From Treponema sp. (GTDB taxonomy: Bacteria > Spirochaetota > Spirochaetia > Treponematales > Breznakiellaceae): DNA of 33,632 bases. Positions 8,362 through 17,385 of the stretch are shown here, in pieces (the stretch's first letter is position 1; each line of letters opens with the position of its first letter). The notes below the pieces were generated by a model. The model was not told the DNA's origin. It did not search any database and saw only the letters and a list, made by a program, of their open reading frames with translations. The translations under genes were made by a program, and so were the position numbers. The stretch covers positions 1 through 33,632 of the forward strand of contig WQXE01000003.1 of assembly GCA_009784995.1 (NCBI GenBank), in the 5' to 3' direction.

Positions 8362-9258
8362 ATGGCTGAATTCCCGGAAAAATTGACAGTTTTTTCTCCC
8401 GCTAAAGTAAATATCCATTTGGCGGTTAAAAATAAGCGTCCGGACGGCTTTCATGACCTGGAAAGCCTCTTTTTGGCGGTAAATTTCGGGGATATCCTGG
8501 ATTTTGAAGTTTTTCAAGATAAAAAAGAAGCATTAATTATAAATACTTCTGAAATGAGCATAGAAAATAACATTATTTTAAAGGCAGTCGCTCTTTTTCG
8601 GGAAAAAACTAACTTTTCGCGAGGGTTAAAAATAAAACTTGAAAAACGCGTACCCATTGGCGGCGGACTTGGCGGCGGCTCTTCCAACGCGGCGGCGACC
8701 CTTTTGGCTTTAAACAAGATAGCGGGTTTTCCATTAGACATGGAAACTCTCCTTGAAGCGGCGGCTACCCTTGGAAGCGATGTTCCCTTTTTTATCCATG
8801 AAACCCCCGCCGCTTTTGTAACAGGTCGCGGTGAAAACATCGAGCCGGTTGAAGCGCCTGATTTACACATAGTACTTGTAAACCCCGGCTTTCCCTCCAG
8901 CACCGCCACCGCCTTCAAATTATTGGATGAATATAGATCCACAAAGACTTCACGCCAAGACGCAAAGGCGCAAAGTCAAGGAATTAAAAATTCTAATCTA
9001 TTCTCCGTGTCTCCGTGTCTCCGTGTGATGGACTTCTGTAATGATTTTTTAAAGGTATTTCCTGAAAAAGATAAATCCATCTACAATAACATCATCTCCC
9101 AACTAACCGAAAATAGCGCAAAGTACGCGAACCTTTCCGGGGCAGGGTCTACTTGTTTTGGTATTTTTGAAAATGAGCGACAAGCGCGGCAAGCAGCCGA
9201 ATATTTGAATGAAAAATGGGATTTTGTTCAATATTGCCAATCAATTAAAAAGGTGTAG
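8362..9258 (+). CDS. ispE: 4-diphosphocytidyl-2-C-methyl-D-erythritol kinase, containing an in-frame repeat insertion
   Basis: SPAKVNIHLAVKNKRPDGFHDLESLF; PIGGGLGGGSSNAAATLLALN; SGAGSTCFGIF. Insertion peptide STKTSRQDAKAQSQGIKNSNLFSVSPCLRVMD. Confidence 0.93.
   Translation: MAEFPEKLTVFSPAKVNIHLAVKNKRPDGFHDLESLFLAVNFGDILDFEVFQDKKEALIINTSEMSIENNIILKAVALFREKTNFSRGLKIKLEKRVPIGGGLGGGSSNAAATLLALNKIAGFPLDMETLLEAAATLGSDVPFFIHETPAAFVTGRGENIEPVEAPDLHIVLVNPGFPSSTATAFKLLDEYRSTKTSRQDAKAQSQGIKNSNLFSVSPCLRVMDFCNDFLKVFPEKDKSIYNNIISQLTENSAKYANLSGAGSTCFGIFENERQARQAAEYLNEKWDFVQYCQSIKKV
8950..9028. repeat. Dispersed repeat inserted in ispE
   Basis: tcacgccaagacgcaaaggcgcaaag...ctccgtgtctccgtgtctccgtgtga. Confidence 0.75.
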
Positions 9259-9462
9259 TATTCTCACAAAGCGAGTAATATTATTATCAATGCCGTTAGA
9301 AAAGCGTGTCATGTGAAAAAAAATCACAAAGAAAAGCAACTTTTTTACTTGCTTTAGTGACAAATCAATATTACAATGATGTAGATAAAGTCGGGCTTAA
9401 CATGTAATTACCTGATAGGTTTTGTTAAGTTTATTAATTGGGACCTCAAAAGGAGAGGAGCT

Positions 9463-9747
9463 ATGGAAATTACTGATATTAGGGTCCGTAAGGTAACTGG
9501 CGGCGGAAAGCCGAAGGCCTATGTAACGGTGACTTTTGACGATTGCTTTGTTGTTCATAATATAAAGATCATTGAGGGTAAAACCGGAGTGTTTATCGCA
9601 ATGCCCAGCCGGAAGACCCGTGCGGGTGAATATAAAGATGTTGCTCATCCAATTCATCCTGAATTCAGAGCGGAGTTGCAAAAGCGTATTCTGGATAAAT
9701 ATGAATCCGGAGATGTTACAGAAGCAACCGCGGATGATCAAGATTAA
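9463..9747 (+). CDS. spoVG: SpoVG family nucleic-acid-binding regulator
   Basis: MEITDIRVRKVTGGGKPKAYVTVTFDDCFVVHNIKIIEGKTGVFIAMPSRKTRAGEYKDVAHPI; SD ggagagg. Confidence 0.96.
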   Translation: MEITDIRVRKVTGGGKPKAYVTVTFDDCFVVHNIKIIEGKTGVFIAMPSRKTRAGEYKDVAHPIHPEFRAELQKRILDKYESGDVTEATADDQD

Positions 9748-9831
9748 TTATCGAACAAGATTAATTATCGGTTCAGTTTATAATATCACTTGATTAATTC
9801 CCGTTGTTTATGATATTCTCATAAATGAGAA

Positions 9832-9903
9832 TGGGACGTCGGCAAGCGGTAAGCCCCCGGGTTTTGGTTCCGGTATTCACAGGTTCGAATCCTGTCGTCC
9901 CAG
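9832..9903 (+). tRNA. tRNA-Gln (anticodon TTG)
   Basis: Acceptor TGGGACG/CGTCCCA, D-stem GGC/GCC, anticodon stem CCGGG-TTTTGGT-TCCGG with TTG at 9864-9866, T arm CAGG-TTCGAAT-CCTG, G discriminator. Confidence 0.95.
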
Positions 9904-9951
9904 TAAGGGATAACCATTTGTCAATCCCGTTAATTTACTATTGAGGTATAT

Positions 9952-10602
9952 ATGAGCAAGGTAGTTTTACAAGCGAAAAATCGTCAGAAATTTGGTTCGT
10001 CTGAATCCCGCAGACTTAGAAGAAGCGGCAGGATTCCAGCTGTAATTTATGGAAGACTGGGTAAGTCTCTTTCCATCGATTTGGATTCGGTTGATTTTTT
10101 AAAAAGTACAAAAGGAATTTCCGAAAGTACCATCGTTAAAGTTGATGTAGAAGGCAAATCTTTTGACGCTTTTGTAAAAGGCACTCAAAGAAACATTATA
10201 GACGGCAATATCCTTCATATTGATTTTTATGAAGTTGAAAGCGGCGTAGCGTTGCGCGCCAAAGTTTCTCTTGTTTTACAGGGAAATCCTATTGGCGTAC
10301 GCGAAGGCGGTATGCTTGAAACTCCATTACACGAAATTGAAATTGAATGTTTACCGAAAGATCTTCCTGAAAGAATCGAAATTGATATTTCTAATCTTAA
10401 AGCCAACCATTCATTTTATGTCAGGGATATTAAACTTGGTGAAGGTGTCAAACTGCTTTCAAGCCCGGATCTTGTTGTCGCGCTTGTACGGTTCGCTAAA
10501 GCCGAAGTCGCAGCTCCTACAGCTGAAGCCGCCGCCGCGGCACCTGCAGCCGCCGCCGCGGCTCCTGCGGCGGATAAAAAAGCCGCTCCTGAAAAGAAAT
10601 AA
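9952..10602 (+). CDS. rplY: Ribosomal protein bL25 / general stress protein Ctc with Ala-rich C-terminal tail
   Basis: SESRRLRRSGRIPAVIYGRLGKSLSIDLDSVDF; IDFYEV; tail AEAAAAAPAAAAAAPAADKKAAPEKK. Confidence 0.93.
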   Translation: MSKVVLQAKNRQKFGSSESRRLRRSGRIPAVIYGRLGKSLSIDLDSVDFLKSTKGISESTIVKVDVEGKSFDAFVKGTQRNIIDGNILHIDFYEVESGVALRAKVSLVLQGNPIGVREGGMLETPLHEIEIECLPKDLPERIEIDISNLKANHSFYVRDIKLGEGVKLLSSPDLVVALVRFAKAEVAAPTAEAAAAAPAAAAAAPAADKKAAPEKK

Positions 10603-10605
10603 CGG

Positions 10606-11787
10606 ATTAAAACTAAAGAGTTTGAAGATAGTGTTTTATACGCTTTAAAAGACTGCCCTAAAGAGGCAGTCTTTCTTGTTGCTGTATCTGGCGGCGCGGA
10701 TTCAATGGCTTTACTTGTTTCCCTATGCGCCATTAAACCTGTTAATCCAATTTATTGTATTCATGTTGAACATGGTTTGCGTCCCGCCAATGAAAGCCGC
10801 GGTGACGCGGATTTTGTAAAAACATTTTGTGAAAAAAATGGAATAGATTGTCTGGTTGTACATATTCCACCCGGTAAAATCGAAAAATTGGCGCGGCGTA
10901 AAGGCATTGGTATCGAAGCTGCCGCGCGTTTTTTCAGACACAAAGCTTTTAAAAAAGAAGCCGCGCGTCTGGGAGAAAATACCCTTGTTTTAACGGCTCA
11001 CACAAAAGACGATATACTGGAAAATACATTAATGAGGGTATTGCGCGGCACAGGTCCCGCGGGACTAGCCTCGATGCCTGTTAGAAACGGAAAGCTCTTT
11101 AGGCCATTACTTTCTAAAACCCGCGCCGAAATTGAAAATTATTTAAATGAAAAAAACATAAACTGGCGCGATGATTTAACAAATACCGATGAAAAATTTT
11201 TGCGCAATAAAATTCGCCACAGGCTAATTCCGCTTTTAAATGAATATTTTCCTTCCTGGAAAACAGGTGTAAACTCTATGGCGCAAACCCAATCGCTAGC
11301 CGCCAGCTTTATCGCCAGCGAAGCAAAAGATCGTATTTGTTGGATTATTAAGAATTTACCACGAACCAACACGAACCAACACGAAAATGAAGTCAACAGA
11401 ATAGTTATCAATTCAAAACCTCAGTGTAACTCCGTGTCCTCCGTGGTTAATAAATTAATATTTACTGATGCAAGGGACTTCTTCGCACAACCGCTAATAA
11501 TCCGCGAGGAAGCAGTATTTCAAGCAATAAATACCTTATCTTCCCTTTGCGATCTTGGCGTCTGCGAACCAAAGGTTCGTGCGTCTTTGCGTGAGTCTTT
11601 TCGAGATAAATCCATAAAAAGATCTGTTGTCAGGAAGTTTTGCGAAGGCAAAATAAAAGCGGCGGATTTAGGCTCAGTACGCCTTAAACTGGAAAATGAT
11701 AAAATATCGCTCTCCAGGGCGCGCAAAGAGTACTTTGAACGCGGCATCTCACGGTTGATTATAGAGCCAAGATTAGATAATCTATAA
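10606..11787 (+). CDS. tilS: tRNA(Ile)-lysidine synthase TilS, probable ATT start, with two in-frame repeat insertions
   Basis: PP-loop AVSGGADSMALL lies at 10681-10716, so the N-terminus must precede ATG 10705. The only candidate start in frame after the rplY stop is ATT 10606. Confidence 0.85.
   Translation: MKTKEFEDSVLYALKDCPKEAVFLVAVSGGADSMALLVSLCAIKPVNPIYCIHVEHGLRPANESRGDADFVKTFCEKNGIDCLVVHIPPGKIEKLARRKGIGIEAAARFFRHKAFKKEAARLGENTLVLTAHTKDDILENTLMRVLRGTGPAGLASMPVRNGKLFRPLLSKTRAEIENYLNEKNINWRDDLTNTDEKFLRNKIRHRLIPLLNEYFPSWKTGVNSMAQTQSLAASFIASEAKDRICWIIKNLPRTNTNQHENEVNRIVINSKPQCNSVSSVVNKLIFTDARDFFAQPLIIREEAVFQAINTLSSLCDLGVCEPKVRASLRESFRDKSIKRSVVRKFCEGKIKAADLGSVRLKLENDKISLSRARKEYFERGISRLIIEPRLDNL
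11356..11450. repeat. Dispersed repeat family B (TTACCACGAACCAACACGAA...CTCCGTGTCCTCCGTGGTTAA) inside tilS
   Basis: Terminal inverted TTACCACG / CGTGGTTAA; peptide PRTNTNQHENEVNR...CNSVSSVVNK. Confidence 0.75.
11545..11595. repeat. Dispersed repeat family A with nested CGAACC-AAA-GGTTCG, inside tilS
   Basis: ctttgcgatcttggcgtctgCGAACCAAAGGTTCGtgcgtctttgcgtgag. Confidence 0.75.
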
Positions 11788-11789
11788 GT

Positions 11790-13652
11790 ATGCTGAATCC
11801 TAATGACAATATACCTGAACGCGGACCAACTATGCCAAAAAAACCAAGCGGTTTTACTCTCGCTATTTTTCTTGTTATAACTGTTCTTTTAATTACTTAT
11901 ATTTTCAGATGGGAAAGCACTCCTGTAAGGACTATAACTTATTCGGATTTTTTAATTTTTTTGGGACAAAGCCATATTGAATCCGTCACAATTTTTGATG
12001 ATAACACTATCGAATTTTTATTAAAAACTCCCGCGGAAAACGGTATTTTTAGATTTAAAACACATCTTCCTTTTACGCCTGATTCTGCTTTTATATCGGA
12101 ATTGGAAAGTAAAGGAATTAAAATTACCGGTTCACCTGCCAGGGTTAGTCCTTTTAGTATTCTGATAAATATGCTTCCCTGGCTTTTTGTGTTTGGAATT
12201 ATTTTTATGATGTTCAGGAACATGCAGGGCGCGGGGATGAGGAATTTCCACTTTGGTAAAAGTAAAGCGAAGCGGTATCAGGATGAAGGAAAAAAAGTAA
12301 GTTTTTCCGATGTCGCGGGACAAAAGGACGCGAAGTACGAACTGGAAGAAGTTGTCGAGTTTTTAAAAAGCCCGCAGAAATTTACCAAGATGGGAGCGCG
12401 GATTCCAAAGGGTGTACTACTTGTAGGAATGCCCGGTACGGGAAAAACATTGATGGCGCGTTCTGTCGCGGGCGAAGCCGGTGTCGCTTTTTTTCATATG
12501 TCGGGTTCGGATTTTGTTGAAATGTTTGTCGGCGTTGGAGCCAGCCGTGTAAGAGATCTTTTTGATCAGGGGCGAAAAAGCGCTCCATGTATAATTTTTA
12601 TTGATGAGTTGGACGCTGTCGGGCGCACTCGAGGCGCGGGTTACGGCGGCGGCCATGACGAACGCGAACAGACATTAAACCAGTTGTTAGTTGAAATGGA
12701 CGGTTTTGATTCAAAAGATGGTGTTATAATTTTAGCCGCTACAAACCGCCCTGATGTTTTAGACCCAGCGCTTTTGCGTCCGGGGCGCTTTGACCGCCAG
12801 GTTATTGTTGCGATGCCCGATATAAAAGAACGTCAGGCGATTTTAGAAATTCATGCCGCTAAAATTCCTTTGGATGAAGGTGTTGATCTTTCGCGTGTAG
12901 CCAGGATGTCTCCGGGTATGAGCGGCGCTGATATTGCCAATCTTGTAAATGAAGCCGCCTTGTTTGCCGCGCGAAAAGATCGCGGCGAAGTTTTAATGTC
13001 CGATTTTGAAGAAGCAAGAGACAAGGTGCTTATGGGTGTCGCGCGCAAAACGCTTGTTGTATCCGATAAAGAAAGGCGAATGACAGCCGTTCACGAAGCG
13101 GGTCACGCTCTATTACACTATTATTTGGAAAATTCCGACCCATTGCATAAAGTTACGATTATTCCGCACGGAAGAGCGTTAGGTATGGCAATGTCGCTTC
13201 CAAAAGAAGATCGTTACAGCCGTTCAAAAGGCTGGCTGGAAGATTTTATCGCGATCCTTTACGGCGGCTGGATAGCGGAAAAACTTTTTTATGATGAAAC
13301 AACCACAGGAACAAAAAACGATATTAAACAGGCGACAGAACTTGCGCGTAACATGGTTTGCGAATGGGGAATGGCAGAAGAGCTTGGTCCTGTCGCTTAC
13401 GGACAGGAAGACGAACCTATTTTCCTTGGAAAAGAAATAGCGCGTCACAAGGATTATTCCGAAGATACCGCCAAACGCATAGACAAGGCAATTAAAGAAA
13501 TACTTGATAACGCTAGAGACAATGCCGCGAAAATACTGGAAAGTCACAAGGATAATCTTGAAAAACTTGCCGACGCCCTAATTGAACGCGAAACCCTAAT
13601 AGACGAAGAAGTCCGCCAAATCATCGGTCTGCCTCTAAAAGAGGAAGCATAA
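11790..13652 (+). CDS. ftsH: ATP-dependent zinc metalloprotease FtsH
   Basis: Walker [12 protein letters not shown] second region of homology, HEAGH zinc motif. Confidence 0.97.
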   Translation: MLNPNDNIPERGPTMPKKPSGFTLAIFLVITVLLITYIFRWESTPVRTITYSDFLIFLGQSHIESVTIFDDNTIEFLLKTPAENGIFRFKTHLPFTPDSAFISELESKGIKITGSPARVSPFSILINMLPWLFVFGIIFMMFRNMQGAGMRNFHFGKSKAKRYQDEGKKVSFSDVAGQKDAKYELEEVVEFLKSPQKFTKMGARIPKGVLLVGMPGTGKTLMARSVAGEAGVAFFHMSGSDFVEMFVGVGASRVRDLFDQGRKSAPCIIFIDELDAVGRTRGAGYGGGHDEREQTLNQLLVEMDGFDSKDGVIILAATNRPDVLDPALLRPGRFDRQVIVAMPDIKERQAILEIHAAKIPLDEGVDLSRVARMSPGMSGADIANLVNEAALFAARKDRGEVLMSDFEEARDKVLMGVARKTLVVSDKERRMTAVHEAGHALLHYYLENSDPLHKVTIIPHGRALGMAMSLPKEDRYSRSKGWLEDFIAILYGGWIAEKLFYDETTTGTKNDIKQATELARNMVCEWGMAEELGPVAYGQEDEPIFLGKEIARHKDYSEDTAKRIDKAIKEILDNARDNAAKILESHKDNLEKLADALIERETLIDEEVRQIIGLPLKEEA

Positions 13653-15577
13653 TGAATAAAAATATTTTTCGCAAAATTTTCTCGCAGAGACGCAGAGACG
13701 CAGAGACGCAGGGTTTTAGTTTGATAACTCTTCTCTTCTTTGCGCCTTTGCGCCTTTGCGTGAGTTTATTTTCATTATTATTCTTAATTTCTGTGGTAAA
13801 TTTACACGCGCAGGTAAGGGATGATTCGGCTGTGGCGCGGCAGTATGTACAATGGGTGCAGCAGGCGATTAACGAAGAGCGATGGGATGATGCCAGCGCC
13901 GCGCTTTTACGCGCCAGCGATTTTGAAAATGTTTCATCGGATATTTCGTATCTTAGAGCAATTGTTGGTAATTATTACGGAATGGATCGAAACATCGTAG
14001 TACAGAATCTGTCAAAAGCAATTGATACAAACAGGTGGGTTACATATAACGAAAACCAAGCTTTGCTTTTTATTACAGAGCAGTATATAGCTCTTAGGAA
14101 TTATACTTACGCGTTAAATTACATTTCGCGTTTGGAAGAAAAAACAGAAGCGGCAGGCAGTGTACAAATAAGGACAGAAACCGCGATATTTCGTCTTTTG
14201 GCGTTACGCGGAATGGCAACTCACAGTGAACCGAATTATGATCAGGCTTTTTATTTGGCGCAGTTTAGAAGCCATGTTTTGCTTAACATGGACAGGTTTC
14301 CGCGCGACCCTCGTCCTTTGCGTATCTTCTTTGAATACGCGCGTAACAGAAAACCGGAACAATCGGAATTGCCCGCGGGTGATATAAATCTTTTGGAATT
14401 AATTTTAAGACGCCTTCCTTTCCTTTTAGAAACAGATCCTGAATTAGCGTGGTTAGCCGCTCCTTTTATAAGAGATAATGATACCGCGAGAAGGCTTATA
14501 ATGTCTTATCGTTCCGGAGGTATACCGCATATCCAAAACAGGGATTTTATGCCGCATCCCGCTTCTATTGCTATAGCGTTAAATCTTGGACTTATAGATG
14601 ACATACAAGCGGCGCGTGAATTATTTTCCGGAAACCGCGGGTTTAATTATCCGCTCGCGCCTCATATAAAACCAAATGGAAATCCTGTTTTAAATAAAGA
14701 TAATATAATTGATGTTTATAAATTACTTCGCGGCGAAGAAGGACGAGATTATTTTACAAGAAGACTTCATTCTTTTACAGGTATAATTTATACAGATGAT
14801 GACAATGACGGGTATATAGACAGTTGTACATATTATGTTTCCGGTATAATCCAAAAATATGAACTGGACAGAACGCAGGATAATGTTTTTGATTTTGAAA
14901 TTTTTATTGATAATGGTGTTCCAGTTATAGCGAAAAATCGTATTTTAGGACATGATATATACGCTCATGTTTTTTGGGAACGTTATCCGTCAGTAAAGCA
15001 AATAGTATTGGGAAATCCTTTATTAGTTGAAAGTGAATCATTCATGTTTGGTCCCGCGGATTTTCAATATACGCCTGTAACATTTATTGAACTTGGCGGA
15101 AGTGACAGGGTTTCCGGTTTGTTATTTCCTGTTGTGGCGTATCAATATATTTATTTAACGCGCCGATCAATAATGTCATTTTGTTCAAGTCTTACCCGTC
15201 CAAGTCTGGAAATTGATGGAGCGTTGGAAACTATTTATATGAACCGCGGGATTATTTTGCAGGCTGTTGAAGTATTAAACGGACAGCAGGTTTCTGTTAC
15301 AGAGTTTGACAGGGGTTTACCTGTAATACAATATATAGATTTGGATTTAGACGGCAGAATGGAAACAATTCGCCGTTTTCGCTTTCCGCCGTCTGGTTAT
15401 ACATCGGAAGATTTGCTTGATTATCGCAGGTTAATTTCATCTTCCGAAAGCGACTGGTCGGGAGACGGGCGGTTTAAAACAATGGAAGTGTATCAATTGG
15501 ACGGTTCAGTTGTTTATTATTTTGATATGGACGGCAGCGGCCAATGGACATACTCGGAAACTGGAAATCAAAGATGA
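13652..15577 (+). CDS. Exported protein of unknown function with helical N-terminal region and DxDxDG-type segments; signal peptide contains a family A repeat
   Basis: ATG overlaps the ftsH stop (TAATG); [72 protein letters not shown]. Confidence 0.75.
   Translation: MNKNIFRKIFSQRRRDAETQGFSLITLLFFAPLRLCVSLFSLLFLISVVNLHAQVRDDSAVARQYVQWVQQAINEERWDDASAALLRASDFENVSSDISYLRAIVGNYYGMDRNIVVQNLSKAIDTNRWVTYNENQALLFITEQYIALRNYTYALNYISRLEEKTEAAGSVQIRTETAIFRLLALRGMATHSEPNYDQAFYLAQFRSHVLLNMDRFPRDPRPLRIFFEYARNRKPEQSELPAGDINLLELILRRLPFLLETDPELAWLAAPFIRDNDTARRLIMSYRSGGIPHIQNRDFMPHPASIAIALNLGLIDDIQAARELFSGNRGFNYPLAPHIKPNGNPVLNKDNIIDVYKLLRGEEGRDYFTRRLHSFTGIIYTDDDNDGYIDSCTYYVSGIIQKYELDRTQDNVFDFEIFIDNGVPVIAKNRILGHDIYAHVFWERYPSVKQIVLGNPLLVESESFMFGPADFQYTPVTFIELGGSDRVSGLLFPVVAYQYIYLTRRSIMSFCSSLTRPSLEIDGALETIYMNRGIILQAVEVLNGQQVSVTEFDRGLPVIQYIDLDLDGRMETIRRFRFPPSGYTSEDLLDYRRLISSSESDWSGDGRFKTMEVYQLDGSVVYYFDMDGSGQWTYSETGNQR
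13680..13764. repeat. Family A inverted repeat in the signal-peptide-coding region
   Basis: tctcgcagagacgcagagacgcagagacgcag ... ctttgcgcctttgcgcctttgcgtgag. Confidence 0.8.
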
Positions 15578-17385
15578 AAAAATGGTTATTAATTCTCCTT
15601 GTTTTGGCGGTTATTTCCTGCGAAACAACAAATAATACGATTGATTCACAAATCCGCACGACAAGTTCAATAAGACTAAGCGATATAGAAAGTCAGTTAG
15701 AAATTAATCCCGTTGCCGCGTTAAATCTTGTTTTTATTTATAAAGAAGTTTATTCCGTTACAAATGATCAAATGAATGATGACTGGCGGCAGCTGGCTTT
15801 ATATGAAAAACAAGCGATAGAAAATCTTTTGGTTTTGCAGGAAAAAGCAATCGCGGAAGAACGCTGGGATGATGTTATTTCTTTTGGCAGATCTATTTCC
15901 AGTATTGGAGTAACAACAATACATACCGGAAAAGAAGCGGAATTTACATTAGCTTACGCGAAGAAAAAAATATCGGAAGGCGATAATCTTAGCGCGTTTT
16001 TAGCCGCGGTAAGATCACATGAAATGCAGCCGATGGATAGCGCGAGCGCTCTTTTATTTTTGGAAAAAGCTGTTGAAGCGAGACAACGCCGTTCGTCCGC
16101 GTTTTTTCTGGCGGCGGCTCAGGAAGCGGGAGCCAGGAACATTCCGCCTCGATTACTTGAATACGCTACAGGCAGAGACACAGTCTCCGACATGATAAAA
16201 GGTGTCGCTACAGTTATTGTAGACAGAGGATTCAGAGTTGAAAGAGGAATGGGCACGCCGGATAGAATTTTAGGATCAGCGTTTTTTGTTGATTCATCAG
16301 GATTAATGATAACAAATTATCATGTTATCGCGAGCGAAGTTGATCCAAGACACAGGGGATATTCGCGTTTATTTATCCGCATGGGAGATTCGACAAGCCC
16401 AAGAATTCCGGCTCGCGTAATCGGCTGGGATAAGACATTGGATTTAGCGTTAATTAAAACAGAAATAGAAACAGAATATGTTTTTTCTATTGTAGATCGA
16501 GTAATACCCAGAGTCGGCGATAATATACTGGCGATAGGCTCTCCTTTGGGATTGGAAAAAACTGTAACATCAGGTATTGTTTCATCGCTTGGCAGGCGAA
16601 TTTTGCAAATTGGCGATTCGTATCAAATTGACGCCGCGATAAACGCCGGCAATTCAGGCGGTCCCATTGTTAACAGCGAAGGGCGGCTTGTAGGAATAGC
16701 GTTTGCCGGTATCGCGCAGCATCAGGGTCTTAATTTCGCGATTCCCGCGCAGCTGCTCGCGGCGGCTCTTCCGGAAATGATAAAAGGCGGCAGGGCTTCG
16801 CGTCCCTGGCTGGGTTTAACGTTATGCGAAACATTTAACGGAGCGGAAATAATCTATACGGCTCCCAATATGCCCGCTTCGCAGATTCGCTTACAGGAAG
16901 GATTATTAATCAGATCAATTAACGGAAAAACAGTAACATCACGCCAGGGCGGATTAATACCTGCCATGCAGGCGGAAATGTTTTCGTACGGACCGGGTGA
17001 ACTTGTAGTTTTGGAAACTATAAACAGTGAAGGTATAGTAAAAAAGAATGTAATGATGACAGTCGCGCGTTCGGACCTTCCATTATTGGACGCGGCAAGG
17101 ATAGACAGGCGGGAAAGAATTGTAACTCCGCTTTTTGGAATGGCGCTTACCCCTTTACCCAGTACGTTATTTTCGTCTAACTTCCGTGTAAACAGAGTTG
17201 TTCGCGGTTCAATAGCGGACAGCGCCGGGATTTCTGAAGATGATCCGGTTTCGATTAATCGTTTGCGAATCCTGGAAGATAATGGGTACGCGTTACTGGA
17301 AATTTCCATAAAGAAACGCCGCATGGGTTATCTTGATACCAACATGCAGCTTCCAGCCTGGCTTGATTCTCCGGACCTTTTATAA
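15574..17385 (+). CDS. HtrA/DegP-like trypsin-fold serine protease lipoprotein with N-terminal helical domain and PDZ-like C-terminus
   Basis: MKKWLLILLVLAVISCETT lipobox; GSAFFVDSSGLMITNYHVI, DLALIK, NAGNSGGPIVN; ATGA overlap with the preceding gene. Confidence 0.88.
   Translation: MKKWLLILLVLAVISCETTNNTIDSQIRTTSSIRLSDIESQLEINPVAALNLVFIYKEVYSVTNDQMNDDWRQLALYEKQAIENLLVLQEKAIAEERWDDVISFGRSISSIGVTTIHTGKEAEFTLAYAKKKISEGDNLSAFLAAVRSHEMQPMDSASALLFLEKAVEARQRRSSAFFLAAAQEAGARNIPPRLLEYATGRDTVSDMIKGVATVIVDRGFRVERGMGTPDRILGSAFFVDSSGLMITNYHVIASEVDPRHRGYSRLFIRMGDSTSPRIPARVIGWDKTLDLALIKTEIETEYVFSIVDRVIPRVGDNILAIGSPLGLEKTVTSGIVSSLGRRILQIGDSYQIDAAINAGNSGGPIVNSEGRLVGIAFAGIAQHQGLNFAIPAQLLAAALPEMIKGGRASRPWLGLTLCETFNGAEIIYTAPNMPASQIRLQEGLLIRSINGKTVTSRQGGLIPAMQAEMFSYGPGELVVLETINSEGIVKKNVMMTVARSDLPLLDAARIDRRERIVTPLFGMALTPLPSTLFSSNFRVNRVVRGSIADSAGISEDDPVSINRLRILEDNGYALLEISIKKRRMGYLDTNMQLPAWLDSPDLL

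Noticed and set aside
9739-9770. 15-bp direct repeat caagattaattatcg (two copies, 17-bp period) at the spoVG stop
   Set aside because: Probably a small local tandem duplication; too short to support a CRISPR, operator array or element.
10416-10733. 105-aa minus-strand ORF with Ala-rich stretch
   Set aside because: Antisense shadow of the rplY alanine-rich tail, whose GCC repeats read as Ala/Gly-type codons on both strands.
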